A stretch of 64,000 nt of DNA from Sulfuricaulis sp. Its GTDB lineage: Bacteria; Pseudomonadota; Gammaproteobacteria; Acidiferrobacterales; Sulfurifustaceae. Position 1 is the first letter of the stretch, and each line of letters opens with the position of its first letter. The notes under the pieces are model-generated. The model worked only from the letters and a program-made list of their open reading frames with translations, ran no database searches and had not been told where the DNA came from. Shown piece by piece: positions 1 through 8,357 of the stretch. The translations under genes were made by a program, and so were the position numbers. The stretch lies in assembly GCF_024653915.1 (NCBI RefSeq), contig NZ_JANLGY010000020.1:62001-126000 (forward strand). Reading direction: 5' to 3'.

Positions 1-1341
1 GTTCAGAATCTTGCCGCGCAGCGGCATGATCGCCTGAAATTCACGGTCGCGCGCCTGTTTGGCCGAACCGCCGGCGGAATCACCCTCCACCAGGAACAGC
101 TCGGTGCGTGACAAGTCCTGGGCCACGCAATCGGCGAGCTTGCCGGGCAGTGCCGGGCCGGAGCCAATTTTCTTGCGCGCGACCTTTTTATCGGCGCGCT
201 GGCGCTCCTGAGCGGATTCAATAGCGAGGGCGGCGATCTTCTCGGCATCAGCCACATGATGATTGAGCCACAGGCTGAAGCTGTCTTTGGCCACGCCCTG
301 CACTAAACCAGCCGCCTCGCGCGAGGTCAGGCGCTCCTTGGTCTGCCCCGAAAACTGGGGATCGCGCAGCTTGAGGGAGAAAACATAACTCGACTTGCCC
401 CAGATGTCCTCGGGCGCGAGCTTCACGCCGCGCGGCAACAGATCGCGGAACTCGCAAAATTCGCGCATGGCATCGGTGAGGCCGGCGCGGAAACCGTTGA
501 TATGCGTGCCATCCTGCGTGGTCGGAATGAGATTGACATAGCTCTCCATGATCGGCTCACCGCCCGCCGGTAGCCACACGATGGCCCAGTCCACCTCGCC
601 GTCATCGCCTTTCTGGTGACCGACAAAGGGTTCAGCCGGCAAATATTCCCAACCCTCAATCTGAGTTTTCAGATAATCCTTGAGGCCGTCTTCGTAATGC
701 CACTCTTCGTTGTCCTTGGCATCGGACTCGTGGGTAAAGCTGATGTAGAGGCCCGGACACAGTACCGCCTTGGCGCGCAACACATGCTTCAGGCGCGGGA
801 CGTGGAATTTCACCGTGTCGAAGAACTGGGCATCAGGCCAGAAGCGAATGATGCTGCCGGTGACGCCTTTTTCCGCCTTGCCGACCGCCTTCAATTCCGA
901 GGTCTTCTGTCCGTCGGCATAGGACATGCGGTATTCCTTGCCGTCACGCCGCACCGTGACTTCGAGTTTGTGCGACAGGGCATTCACCACGGACACGCCC
1001 ACACCATGCAGGCCGCCGGAATAGGTGTAGTTCTTGTTCGAGAATTTTCCGCCCGCGTGCAGGCGCGTGAGAATCACCTCGACGCCCGACACGCCCTCTT
1101 CCTTGTGCTTGTCCACCGGCATGCCGCGGCCGTTGTCCGCGACCGAGACCGAACCGTCGACATGCAAAGTGACGTCTACCGCGCTGCAATGGCCGGCGAT
1201 GGCCTCGTCCACGCTGTTGTCGACTACTTCCTGGGCGAGATGGTTAGGCCGGTCCGTCTGGGTGTACATGCCCGGACGGCGACGCACCGGCTCGAGTCCG
1301 GTCAGGACTTCAATCGCAGAGGAATCGTAGGCGGTGCTCAT
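1..1341 (-). CDS. parE: DNA topoisomerase IV subunit B, N-terminal part (runs off window)
   Basis: This is the ATPase subunit of topoisomerase IV, which decatenates daughter chromosomes together with ParC. The visible 447 residues begin MSTAYDSSAIEVLTGLEPVR. They contain the GHKL ATPase motifs (EVVDNSVDEAIAGH near residue 38, DNGRGMPV, GGLHGVGVSVVNA) and then the start of the TOPRIM domain (LVEGDSAGGSAKQARD, PLRGKILN) at the window edge. The stretch YTQTDRPNHLAQEVVDN is typical of ParE rather than GyrB, which has an IGDT-type sequence there. The reading frame is open to base 1, so the C-terminus lies outside the window. The next gene on the strand upstream ends 41 bp away. Confidence 0.95.
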   Translation of the reverse strand, partial: MSTAYDSSAIEVLTGLEPVRRRPGMYTQTDRPNHLAQEVVDNSVDEAIAGHCSAVDVTLHVDGSVSVADNGRGMPVDKHKEEGVSGVEVILTRLHAGGKFSNKNYTYSGGLHGVGVSVVNALSHKLEVTVRRDGKEYRMSYADGQKTSELKAVGKAEKGVTGSIIRFWPDAQFFDTVKFHVPRLKHVLRAKAVLCPGLYISFTHESDAKDNEEWHYEDGLKDYLKTQIEGWEYLPAEPFVGHQKGDDGEVDWAIVWLPAGGEPIMESYVNLIPTTQDGTHINGFRAGLTDAMREFCEFRDLLPRGVKLAPEDIWGKSSYVFSLKLRDPQFSGQTKERLTSREAAGLVQGVAKDSFSLWLNHHVADAEKIAALAIESAQERQRADKKVARKKIGSGPALPGKLADCVAQDLSRTELFLVEGDSAGGSAKQARDREFQAIMPLRGKILN

Positions 1342-1382
1342 GGACGGTCAGATAATCATGAAATGAACAAAGTTCATCGGCA

Positions 1383-1952
1383 TTACTGGGTCAACAGGCG
1401 CACGAGATCTTCGGGCGCCCGGGCAGATGCATGCGTGTCGCACATATAATGACGGTAAAGATGATAACGGAATGCGTTTATCGCAGGCTGTGGAATTCTT
1501 CGCCACGCCGCCTCTTTAACCGGCGTGAAAACATGCTCCGGGCTTCCAAAAGCATAGGTCTTGTATTCCCGGGTTTCACAGCGCAGACCGTCATAGAAAA
1601 CACTGCGCGCACCGGAGGGGCTTTCTACCACGAGCGAAAACCGGGCGACGCGATCGACACCGCGCGAAAGAGACGCACGGTCAATATAAATTTTAAGGTT
1701 GTCTGTGGCCGGTAAGGGCACCGCCAGGAGGTCCTGGTCCTTCGGATAAGGCGGGAGGATTATCTCGCTTTCCTTCCACTTCTCCACCAGGCTTTCATCG
1801 AAATCGAATTGCTCCGGTCCAGTTCCGTATTGATCGCGCTTGGCATGGAGTGGATGAATGGCGGCGAACAACGCCAAGGACAGCAGCAGACGACCGAAGA
1901 AAAATCTTTTCCCTCCGATACGACGGACAATAAAACGAGTGGCTCCTTGCAT
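1383..1952 (-). CDS. CNP1-like family protein, exported
   Basis: About 189 residues starting MQGATRFIVRRIGGKRFF, followed by a hydrophobic stretch and an AxA-like cleavage region near HPLHA, so it is probably secreted to the periplasm. The body (YIDRASLSRGVDRVARFSLVV, SGARSVFYDGLRCETREYKT, HYMCDT) matches my memory of the CNP1-like family found in beta- and gammaproteobacteria, whose function is unknown. Two conserved cysteines could form a disulfide. A GTG 36 bp upstream (position 1988) would add 12 residues before the signal sequence. I prefer the internal ATG because it puts the signal peptide at the N-terminus, although neither start has a clear ribosome binding site. Confidence 0.7.
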   Translation of the reverse strand: MQGATRFIVRRIGGKRFFFGRLLLSLALFAAIHPLHAKRDQYGTGPEQFDFDESLVEKWKESEIILPPYPKDQDLLAVPLPATDNLKIYIDRASLSRGVDRVARFSLVVESPSGARSVFYDGLRCETREYKTYAFGSPEHVFTPVKEAAWRRIPQPAINAFRYHLYRHYMCDTHASARAPEDLVRLLTQ

Positions 1953-2047
1953 CGGGCGCGCAGTATACAGCAGATGTGCGTCGTGCACGAGGAATCACCC
2001 CGCGGGATTATCTCGTCGCGGTTGACAGCACACGCGAATGATATTCG

Positions 2048-2677
2048 TCAGTCTGACAGGTCCTGCGCCAGGGAGTCGCGCGTCACCGCCGGAACGGGAT
2101 CGACCAGATGGGTATAGGCCGGGTGATCGATGCCCATCGTTACCGCGGCGCCTTGCTTGACTGCCTTGACCATGTCGGGTGTCAGCTCGAAGCGCAGAAA
2201 ATGGACGGACGAGGTTTTTTCTTCATCTTCGCGCTCCAGATCCTCGTCTGCGTGCGGGCGCACCGGCTCAAAACCCGCCACACGTGCCCATACCTGGTTT
2301 TCCACGCCTTTCAGGCGCTTCAGGGCCACACGGCGCTCCTCGGCATCCGGAAACTCAACCATAAAAGTCGCCTTCCAGTTATGCCCATCCGGGATGAGGG
2401 GGTTATAAACCGCCAACTCATCATTGATGCCTTCCGCTTCAAAAATCCGTTCAATGCGGAGCATTTCCTGAATCTGGTACTGCATGGTCATCCGATCCTC
2501 GAAATAGAGCGTGGCATTCGGACCGATAGCCACCTGGCGATTCTGCTTGTGCGCCATCACCTGAGCACGGAATCCGGAGCGAAGCTCGGCATATTTTTCA
2601 AGCGGATAAAGATCGTCGCGGCTCAGCTTTTTCATCACAGGGTTTTCGATCAGTTGACCGGAGGATTTATTCATCAT
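2048..2677 (-). CDS. DUF3501 family protein
   Basis: 209 residues. The text around KLSRDDLYPLEKYAELR, GPNATLYFEDRMTMQYQIQE and FLRFEL matches the DUF3501 family, which has no established biochemical role. In proteobacteria it is regularly encoded with a rubrerythrin and a heterodisulfide-reductase-like Fe-S protein, as here. The start is supported by AAGGAG seven to eight bases upstream. The gene begins 4 bp after the stop of the ferritin-like gene, so it is almost certainly the last member of that operon. It is rich in charged residues, has no signal peptide or membrane segment, and is likely cytoplasmic. Confidence 0.85.
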   Translation of the reverse strand: MMNKSSGQLIENPVMKKLSRDDLYPLEKYAELRSGFRAQVMAHKQNRQVAIGPNATLYFEDRMTMQYQIQEMLRIERIFEAEGINDELAVYNPLIPDGHNWKATFMVEFPDAEERRVALKRLKGVENQVWARVAGFEPVRPHADEDLEREDEEKTSSVHFLRFELTPDMVKAVKQGAAVTMGIDHPAYTHLVDPVPAVTRDSLAQDLSD

Positions 2678-2681
2678 TGAC

Positions 2682-2987
2682 TCACTCCTTGCCCTTGTGT
2701 TCCAGGCCGGTTATGGGTTTTTTGGTAAACAGATAGTCCCGCAGCTCTTTTTCAAATCGCTTATCGTGGCGGCGAATCCATTCGAGCACCATCGCAGCGT
2801 GTTCTTTTTCTTCATCGCGGTTGTGTGCCAGGATGGCGCGCAATTCCTTGTCCCGGCAGGCATCTACCCGCTGGTTATACCAGTCCACCGCTTCCAATTC
2901 CTCCATCAACGATACGATGGCGCGATGCATGTCGCGGGTTTCCTCAGACAGTTCTTCAAGTGGCTCGTGATAACCTTCGTTAGCCAT
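2682..2987 (-). CDS. Encapsulin-type ferritin-like protein (EncFtn family)
   Basis: 101 residues from MANEGYHEPLEEL. The helix sequences SLMEELEAVDWYNQRVDA and AHNRDEEKEHAAMVLEWIRR carry the Glu, Glu and His residues that form the ferroxidase site at the subunit interface of encapsulated ferritins such as the Rhodospirillum rubrum protein. Family members oxidise Fe(II) and are normally loaded into an encapsulin shell by a C-terminal tail. Here the protein ends shortly after YLFTKKPITGLEH, no long encapsulation tail is visible, and no encapsulin gene lies in this window. ATG at 2987 is preferred over GTG at 2996 because GAGGG sits eight bases upstream. It belongs to the rubrerythrin/Fe-S/DUF3501 operon. 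Confidence 0.88.
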   Translation of the reverse strand: MANEGYHEPLEELSEETRDMHRAIVSLMEELEAVDWYNQRVDACRDKELRAILAHNRDEEKEHAAMVLEWIRRHDKRFEKELRDYLFTKKPITGLEHKGKE

Positions 2988-3007
2988 AGCAGTCACCCTC
3001 TATATAG

Positions 3008-4354
3008 TTAAAGGCCGTAGGCAATACGCAACAATGTCAGCGGATGCTCTGGATTTTTCGCACCGCCCAATCCATTTTCGATCTGATGCCCGGCCATGGG
3101 GCAATCGCTGGAATAATGATCCGGCTTGGCCTGCTCAACCCGGCTGACCACGGGTTTGCAGATCTTCATCGAAATCTTGTGGAATTCGCTTTTCACCGCG
3201 TAGGTTCCATCATGCCCGGAACAACGTTCAATGGTGTCGATTGTTGTGTTGGGAACAAGATTCAGCGCCTCACGCGTCTTAAGGCCGATATTCTGCACAC
3301 GCAGATGACAGGGCGCATGATAAGACACGGAGCCCAGTTCCTTCTTGAAATCGGTTTTTAATTTTCCTTCCTTGTGCCGCAACATCAGATATTCGAAGGG
3401 ATCGAAAATAGCCTCTTTGACCTTGGCCACATCGGGATCGTCGGGAAACATGAGCGGCAATTCCTGCTTGAACATCAACACACAGGATGGCACCGGTGCA
3501 ACAATATCCCAACCTTCATCCACGAGTTTCGCCAGCACCGGGATATTGGCTTCCTTGGCGCGCGCCACGGATTCAAGGTCACCCAGCTCGAGTTTGGGCA
3601 TGCCACAGCACTGCTCCTTCTCGGCCAGTTTCACGGGAATACCGTTGTGCTCGAAAATGGCGATCAAATCTTCACCCAAATGCGGTTCATTGTAGTTTCC
3701 GTAACATGTGGCAAACAATGCCACCCTGCCACGCGTGCGTCCGGCCGGGACGGCAACCAGGTCATCGCGATTCCGGTTCTTCATGCGCTTGCGCAAGGTA
3801 TTGCTGTGATACTCCGGCAATACCGCCTCCGGGTGCACGCCCAACACCTTGTCCAGCATTTTTCGCATGGCGACGGAATGGTTCGCGGCATTTACCGCCT
3901 GCACCACCACCGGGATACCGGCCAGTTTGCCGACCATGTCGGTATTGGTGAGCAACCTGTCACGTTTCTTGATATCGCCTTTTTTGAATTTCACCGCTTT
4001 GGCGCGCAGCATCAAATGCGGAAAATCCACGTTCCATTCGTGCGGCGGTACATACGGGCATTTGGTCATGAAACACAGATCGCAGAGATAACAGTGATCA
4101 ACGACCTGCCAATAATCCTTCTTCTTGACTCCATCCACTTCCAGCGTCGGTGAATTGTCGACGAGATCGAACAAGGAGGGGAAAGAATTGCACAAACTGA
4201 CACAGCGACGACAACCGTGGCATATGTCAAAGACGCGCTCGAGCTCTTCCATGAGCGCTTCTTCATTGTAAAACCCGGGATCGCGCCATTCCAGAGGATG
4301 CCTCGTCGGCGCCTGGAGACTGCCTTCACGTCGGCCTTCAGTTGGTTGGCTCAT
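3008..4354 (-). CDS. Heterodisulfide-reductase-like Fe-S oxidoreductase (CCG domains)
   Basis: 448 residues. Two 4Fe-4S ferredoxin-type motifs lie at residues 45-55 (CHGCRRCVSLC) and 88-99 (CYLCDLCFMTKC). Two cysteine-rich CCG domains follow, with CCGMPKLELGD in the first and HAPCHLRVQNIG plus RCSGHDGTY in the second. This is the architecture of GlpC/HdrD-like proteins, which pass electrons to quinone or thiol partners. The substrate is not evident. No membrane segment is visible. It follows rubrerythrin after a 135-bp spacer holding a GC-rich hairpin and precedes the ferritin-like gene by 20 bp. An electron-donor role for the rubrerythrin or ferritin is inference from this recurrent neighbourhood. 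Confidence 0.87.
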   Translation of the reverse strand: MSQPTEGRREGSLQAPTRHPLEWRDPGFYNEEALMEELERVFDICHGCRRCVSLCNSFPSLFDLVDNSPTLEVDGVKKKDYWQVVDHCYLCDLCFMTKCPYVPPHEWNVDFPHLMLRAKAVKFKKGDIKKRDRLLTNTDMVGKLAGIPVVVQAVNAANHSVAMRKMLDKVLGVHPEAVLPEYHSNTLRKRMKNRNRDDLVAVPAGRTRGRVALFATCYGNYNEPHLGEDLIAIFEHNGIPVKLAEKEQCCGMPKLELGDLESVARAKEANIPVLAKLVDEGWDIVAPVPSCVLMFKQELPLMFPDDPDVAKVKEAIFDPFEYLMLRHKEGKLKTDFKKELGSVSYHAPCHLRVQNIGLKTREALNLVPNTTIDTIERCSGHDGTYAVKSEFHKISMKICKPVVSRVEQAKPDHYSSDCPMAGHQIENGLGGAKNPEHPLTLLRIAYGL

Positions 4355-4444
4355 GATTGAATCTGCATGCTGATAAATTCAGAATATTTTCTGCTTTACG
4401 AGCTTGGCCAGTATTGACAGCCATCAAACCCGGTCAGGGAGAAG

Positions 4445-4475
4445 CGACGGGGCGCAGAACAAGCCCGCCCCGTCG
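4445..4475. repeat. GC-rich hairpin between rubrerythrin and Fe-S genes
   Basis: CGACGGGGCG (4445-4454) pairs perfectly with CGCCCCGTCG (4466-4475) around an 11-base loop. No T-run follows on either strand, so it is not a canonical intrinsic terminator. It may separate or stabilise the rubrerythrin part of the operon transcript. Confidence 0.6.
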
Positions 4476-4489
4476 TTCACGACTGAAGC

Positions 4490-4912
4490 CTACTTGCCCA
4501 GGGTATCGAGGGCTTTCTGGAACCGGTTGGCGTGTGAACGTTCGGCCTTGGCCAGCGTCTCGAACCAGTCGGCAATTTCGGCAAAACCTTCGTCTCGAGC
4601 GGCCTTGGCCATACCCGGATACATGTCAGTGTATTCGTGAGTTTCACCGGCAATAGCGGCCTTCAAGTTATCCGAGGTTGGGCCGATTGGAAGACCCGTG
4701 GCCGGATCGCCGCACTGCTCAAGATACTCCAGATGACCGTGTGCATGGCCGGTTTCGCCTTCCGCGGTAGAACGAAACACCGCTGACACGTCGTTAAAGC
4801 CTTCCACGTCGGCCTTGGCGGCAAAATACAGATAACGCCGGTTGGCTTGGGATTCACCGGCGAAGGCATCCTTGAGGTTGCCTTCGGTCTTGCTTCCTTT
4901 GAGTTTTGTCAT
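4490..4912 (-). CDS. Rubrerythrin without rubredoxin domain
   Basis: 140 residues forming only the diiron four-helix domain. Motifs [39 protein letters not shown] and [11 protein letters not shown] supply the carboxylate and histidine ligands. Rubrerythrins reduce hydrogen peroxide. The classical form has a C-terminal rubredoxin with four cysteines; this protein ends at KALDTLGK with none, so an external electron donor is needed. The start is supported by GAGGA eight bases upstream. It is the first gene of the minus-strand operon, and a Fur-family-like palindrome overlaps its predicted promoter. Confidence 0.92.
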   Translation of the reverse strand: MTKLKGSKTEGNLKDAFAGESQANRRYLYFAAKADVEGFNDVSAVFRSTAEGETGHAHGHLEYLEQCGDPATGLPIGPTSDNLKAAIAGETHEYTDMYPGMAKAARDEGFAEIADWFETLAKAERSHANRFQKALDTLGK

Positions 4913-5002
4913 GATTTATTCCTCGATTTCAGTCGATTTACGGTAATATCAATTTAAAGAAATTTAGTTTTAAAACTTTGATTTACAACAATAAAAACCA
5001 AT

Positions 5003-5032
5003 ATGATACTTTGATTTAGAATAATTCTAAAT
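5003..5032. promoter_or_regulatory. Fur/PerR-like palindromic operator over divergent promoters
   Basis: ATTTAGAATAATTCTAAAT at 5014-5032 is a perfect 9-1-9 inverted repeat. It contains the 7-1-7 arrangement used by Fur-family regulators, and its A/T-rich arms resemble PerR boxes. On the minus strand, TTAGAA (5030-5025), a 16-base spacer and TATCAT (5008-5003) make a plausible promoter for rubrerythrin. On the plus strand, TTGATT (4978-4983), 18 bases and TATGAT (5002-5007) make a promoter for the small ORF at 5046. The palindrome would cover the -35 of one promoter and the start point of the other. The 11-mer ACTTTGATTTA occurs at 4975 and 5008, 33 bp apart. Regulator identity is inference. 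Confidence 0.6.
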
Positions 5033-5045
5033 TAGAGGAAAGCCC

Positions 5046-5222
5046 ATGTCAACAACCGTGCGTGGCCAGGGACGAGTCCAAATGGAGATTAAGAGGAATC
5101 TGGCTATTCTTAGGGTTCGGATGTCATTCATGGTCCTCTTGGGTGCGATGACAGACCGCAAGGCATATTTCTCTGGCAATACACCAGTCACGACCGGTGG
5201 TCGTGAACCCACAAGAAATTAA
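5046..5222 (+). CDS. Small ORF divergent from rubrerythrin, unknown
   Basis: 58 codons from ATG (MSTTVRGQGRVQMEIK...) to TAA. AGAGGAAAG lies just upstream of the start, and a promoter-like pair plus the palindromic operator lies directly in front. I recognise no family. The sequence is basic, with a short hydrophobic stretch (MSFMVLLGAM). It could be a real small protein, a remnant of a divergent regulator gene, or chance. The well-placed promoter, operator and ribosome binding site are the main support. Confidence 0.35.
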   Translation: MSTTVRGQGRVQMEIKRNLAILRVRMSFMVLLGAMTDRKAYFSGNTPVTTGGREPTRN

Positions 5223-5353
5223 CGGATGCCAATATGACAGACGCACGTAAATACCGGAAAACAGGAGGAAAAATAATTTGGCGCATCCAGATATCTAAAC
5301 TATATTTGAAAGATTCAGCGCAATAGCACTGACGCTTACCTGAATCCACCACG
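5223..5353. other. Leader region upstream of pilB
   Basis: 131 bp. It holds an isolated strong Shine-Dalgarno-like AGGAGG at about 5262-5267 that is followed by only a six-codon frame (TTG to TAA). There is no pilA or other gene here, and I see no convincing promoter hexamer pair. Confidence 0.4.
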
Positions 5354-7075
5354 ATGGCAACCGCAAGCACGGCAACGAATCTGAGCGGCCTCGCACTGAG
5401 GCTGGTGCGCGACAATCTGCTCAGCCCCACGGATGCGGAACGCATCCAAACGGAGGCGCTTGCCAAAAAGACCTCCTTTGTCACACAGCTGGTTGAAAGC
5501 AAAAAACTCGATAGCGCCACCATCGCCAAGGTGGCGTCCGAAGATTTCGGCATCCCCCTGTATGAAATCAACTCGCTCGATCTGGAAATGGCCCCGGTCA
5601 AGCTGGTTGATGAAAAGATCATCCGCCGTCATCACGTCCTTCCCCTCTTCAAGCGCGGGACAAGACTTTTTGTCGCGGTCGCCGACCCCACCAATTTGCA
5701 GGCGCTGGATGAAATCAAATTTCATACGGGACTCGGCACGGAACCGATTCTGGTCGAGGAAGCCAAGCTCGCCGCCATTATCGAAAAATCTCTCGACGCC
5801 CAAGATACCAGCCTTTCAGATCTGGCTGGCGATGACAGTCTCGATAACCTTGAACTCATCGCCGGTGAGGAAGACAAGGATAAGGGGGGCGCCGGAGGAG
5901 AAGAAGGCGTCAACGATGCGCCGGTCGTCAAATTCGTTAACAAGATTCTGATGGATGCCATCAATCGCGGCGCCTCGGATATTCACATTGAACCGTATGA
6001 AAAAATCTACCGTGTGCGCTATAGGCAGGATGGCATCCTGTCCGAAGTGGCCAATCCACCGATAGCGCTGTCAGCGCGTATTGCGGCACGTATCAAGATT
6101 CTTTCCAGGCTCGATATCTCGGAACGGCGCGTCCCACAGGACGGCCGTATCAAGATGCGCATTTCGAAAAATCGCTCGATCGACTTCCGCGTCAGCACGC
6201 TGCCGACTTTGTGGGGCGAGAAAATCGTGATGCGTATTCTCGATCCGACCTCAGCCACGCTCGGCGTGGAAAAACTGGGATTCGAGGATTTTCAAAAGGA
6301 ACTTTTCCTTGAGGCGATTCATCGACCCTACGGTATGGTGCTCGTCACTGGTCCAACCGGTAGTGGCAAAACTGTTACCCTCTATACGGGCGTGAATATC
6401 CTCAATACACCGGACAATAATATTTCCACGGCCGAAGATCCGGTGGAAATTAATCTGACCGGCGTCAATCAGGTCAATATCAATGAAAAGACCGGGCTCA
6501 ACTTCGCTTCGGCACTGCGCGCCTTCTTGCGCCAGGACCCGGACATTATTCTGGTCGGCGAAATCCGCGACCTCGAAACGGCCGAAATTTCCATCAAGGC
6601 CGCGCAGACGGGGCACATGGTGCTCTCGACCCTGCACACGAACGATGCGCCCTCCACGCTGACCCGTCTTGCCAACATGGGCGTACCCCCGTTTAACATC
6701 GCTTCGGCGGTTAATCTGATCATTGCCCAGCGTCTGGCACGGCGATTGTGCGCGCATTGCAAGAAACCCCTTGATATCCCCAAACCGGCGTTGTTGAAAG
6801 CTGGCTTTAAGGAAGAAGACCTCCCGGACCTTGTTGTTAATGGCCCCGTGGGTTGCGATGCCTGTAATGGCGGCTATAAAGGACGTGTGGGTATTTATCA
6901 GGTCATGCCGGTATCGGAGGAAATTGGCGCCATTATCATGCGTGGCGGCAACCAGTTGGATATCGAATTGCAGGCCAGGAAGGAAGGCGTTCCTGATTTG
7001 CGCCAGTCGGGCCTGATGAAGGTCAAGCAAGGCGTCACCAGTCTCGAAGAAATCGAGACGGCAACCAACGAGTAA
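5354..7075 (+). CDS. pilB: Type IV pilus assembly ATPase PilB
   Basis: 573 residues, the usual length. This is the cytoplasmic hexameric ATPase that powers pilus extension. An N-terminal MshEN/GspE_N domain is followed by the secretion ATPase core: Walker A GPTGSGKT near residue 333, the Asp box and Walker B region DPDIILVGEIRDLETAE near 395-410, and a tetracysteine zinc site CAHC (about 466) and CDAC (about 501). The tetracysteine separates PilB/GspE from the retraction ATPase PilT. It is followed 3 bp later by pilC and then pilD, the standard gammaproteobacterial order. No pilin gene lies next to it. Confidence 0.97.
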   Translation: MATASTATNLSGLALRLVRDNLLSPTDAERIQTEALAKKTSFVTQLVESKKLDSATIAKVASEDFGIPLYEINSLDLEMAPVKLVDEKIIRRHHVLPLFKRGTRLFVAVADPTNLQALDEIKFHTGLGTEPILVEEAKLAAIIEKSLDAQDTSLSDLAGDDSLDNLELIAGEEDKDKGGAGGEEGVNDAPVVKFVNKILMDAINRGASDIHIEPYEKIYRVRYRQDGILSEVANPPIALSARIAARIKILSRLDISERRVPQDGRIKMRISKNRSIDFRVSTLPTLWGEKIVMRILDPTSATLGVEKLGFEDFQKELFLEAIHRPYGMVLVTGPTGSGKTVTLYTGVNILNTPDNNISTAEDPVEINLTGVNQVNINEKTGLNFASALRAFLRQDPDIILVGEIRDLETAEISIKAAQTGHMVLSTLHTNDAPSTLTRLANMGVPPFNIASAVNLIIAQRLARRLCAHCKKPLDIPKPALLKAGFKEEDLPDLVVNGPVGCDACNGGYKGRVGIYQVMPVSEEIGAIIMRGGNQLDIELQARKEGVPDLRQSGLMKVKQGVTSLEEIETATNE

Positions 7076-7078
7076 GCC

Positions 7079-8305
7079 ATGGCAGAAGCGGCGAAAAAGA
7101 AATCGAATTTCGATGCCTTCATGTGGGAAGGCGTCGACAAACAGGGAAGGAAGGTCAAGGGCATCATGGAAGCGGCCAGCGTCGCCTACGTGAATGCCAC
7201 ATTGCGCCGGCAGGGGATCAATCCCGTCAAGGTAACCAAGCAGCGCAAGATGACCTTCAAGTTCAAGCAAAAAATCACCACCAAGGACATCTCCATTTTC
7301 ACCCGCCAGCTTGCCACTATGCTGAACTCAGGCATACCGATGGCTCAATCCTTTGAAATTGTCGGCAAGGGGCATGAAAACCCTTCTATGCAAGAAGTGA
7401 TCATGTCAATCAAACAAGATGTGGAGTCGGGTACTGCCTTGGCTCCAGCCCTAGGCAAGTACCCGCTTTATTTCGATGCCCTGTATTGCAACCTGGTACA
7501 GGCCGGTGAACAGGCCGGTATCCTGGATGGCATTCTGGACAAAGTCGCTACGTACAAGGAAAAAATCGAGGCCATCAAGGGCAAAATTAAATCTGCCCTG
7601 TTTTATCCAACCGCAGTCATCGTAGTGGCATTCATCATTACTGCCGTACTGCTGGTATTCGTTATTCCACAGTTCGAAAGCTTGTTTGCCGGTTTCGGCG
7701 CCGACCTGCCGGCCATGACCAAGATGGTTATCGATATGTCCAAGGCATTCCAGGAATGGTGGTGGGCGATTATCGGAACAATCGTCGGGTCCGTTGTATT
7801 CCTCAGCTACTCATACAAACGTTCAGATAAAATGCAACATACGATGGATCGCCTCTTGCTCAAGGCGCCCGTGATTGGCGATATCGTCAAAAAAGCCACC
7901 ATCGCCCGGTTCGCACGCACGCTGGCTACCATGTTTGCTGCCGGCGTGCCACTGGTAGAGGCGCTGGATTCTGTCGCGGGCGCCGCGGGCAATCGCGTTT
8001 ATTATGAAGGCACCCTGGCCATCAAGGCCGATGTCAGCACTGGCATGCAGCTGCAGGCATCCATGGGTGCTACCGGACTTTTCCCCAACATGGTGGTGCA
8101 GATGGTCGCCATCGGCGAGGAATCGGGCGAGCTCGACAAAATGCTCAGTAAGGTTGCTGATTTCTATGAACAGGACGTTGACGACGCCGTGGCGGGCCTT
8201 TCCAGCCTGCTTGAGCCGATCATCATGGCCTTCCTGGGTATCGTCATCGGCGGTCTGGTTGTCGCCATGTATTTGCCGATCTTCAAGATGGCGGCCACGG
8301 TTTAA
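7079..8305 (+). CDS. pilC: Type IV pilus inner-membrane platform protein PilC
   Basis: 408 residues with two T2SSF domains, each containing a MLNSGIPMAQSFE or MFAAGVPLVEALD type repeat. Three hydrophobic segments are visible (around AVIVVAFIITAVLLVFVIP, WWWAIIGTIVGSVVFL and the C-terminal MAFLGIVIGGLVVAMYLPIF). PilC sits in the inner membrane and couples PilB to the growing pilus. The ATG follows the pilB stop by three bases, so the two are translationally linked. Confidence 0.96.
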   Translation: MAEAAKKKSNFDAFMWEGVDKQGRKVKGIMEAASVAYVNATLRRQGINPVKVTKQRKMTFKFKQKITTKDISIFTRQLATMLNSGIPMAQSFEIVGKGHENPSMQEVIMSIKQDVESGTALAPALGKYPLYFDALYCNLVQAGEQAGILDGILDKVATYKEKIEAIKGKIKSALFYPTAVIVVAFIITAVLLVFVIPQFESLFAGFGADLPAMTKMVIDMSKAFQEWWWAIIGTIVGSVVFLSYSYKRSDKMQHTMDRLLLKAPVIGDIVKKATIARFARTLATMFAAGVPLVEALDSVAGAAGNRVYYEGTLAIKADVSTGMQLQASMGATGLFPNMVVQMVAIGEESGELDKMLSKVADFYEQDVDDAVAGLSSLLEPIIMAFLGIVIGGLVVAMYLPIFKMAATV

Positions 8306-8357
8306 TCCCATAGCAAGCTCTGCTTTTATCCTCGGCATTTGGGCATAATGGCGCCCG

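Noticed and set aside
616-1449. Long open frame on the plus strand opposite parE
   Set aside because: It is antisense to a clear parE coding sequence, has no family resemblance, and reflects G+C-rich codon use.
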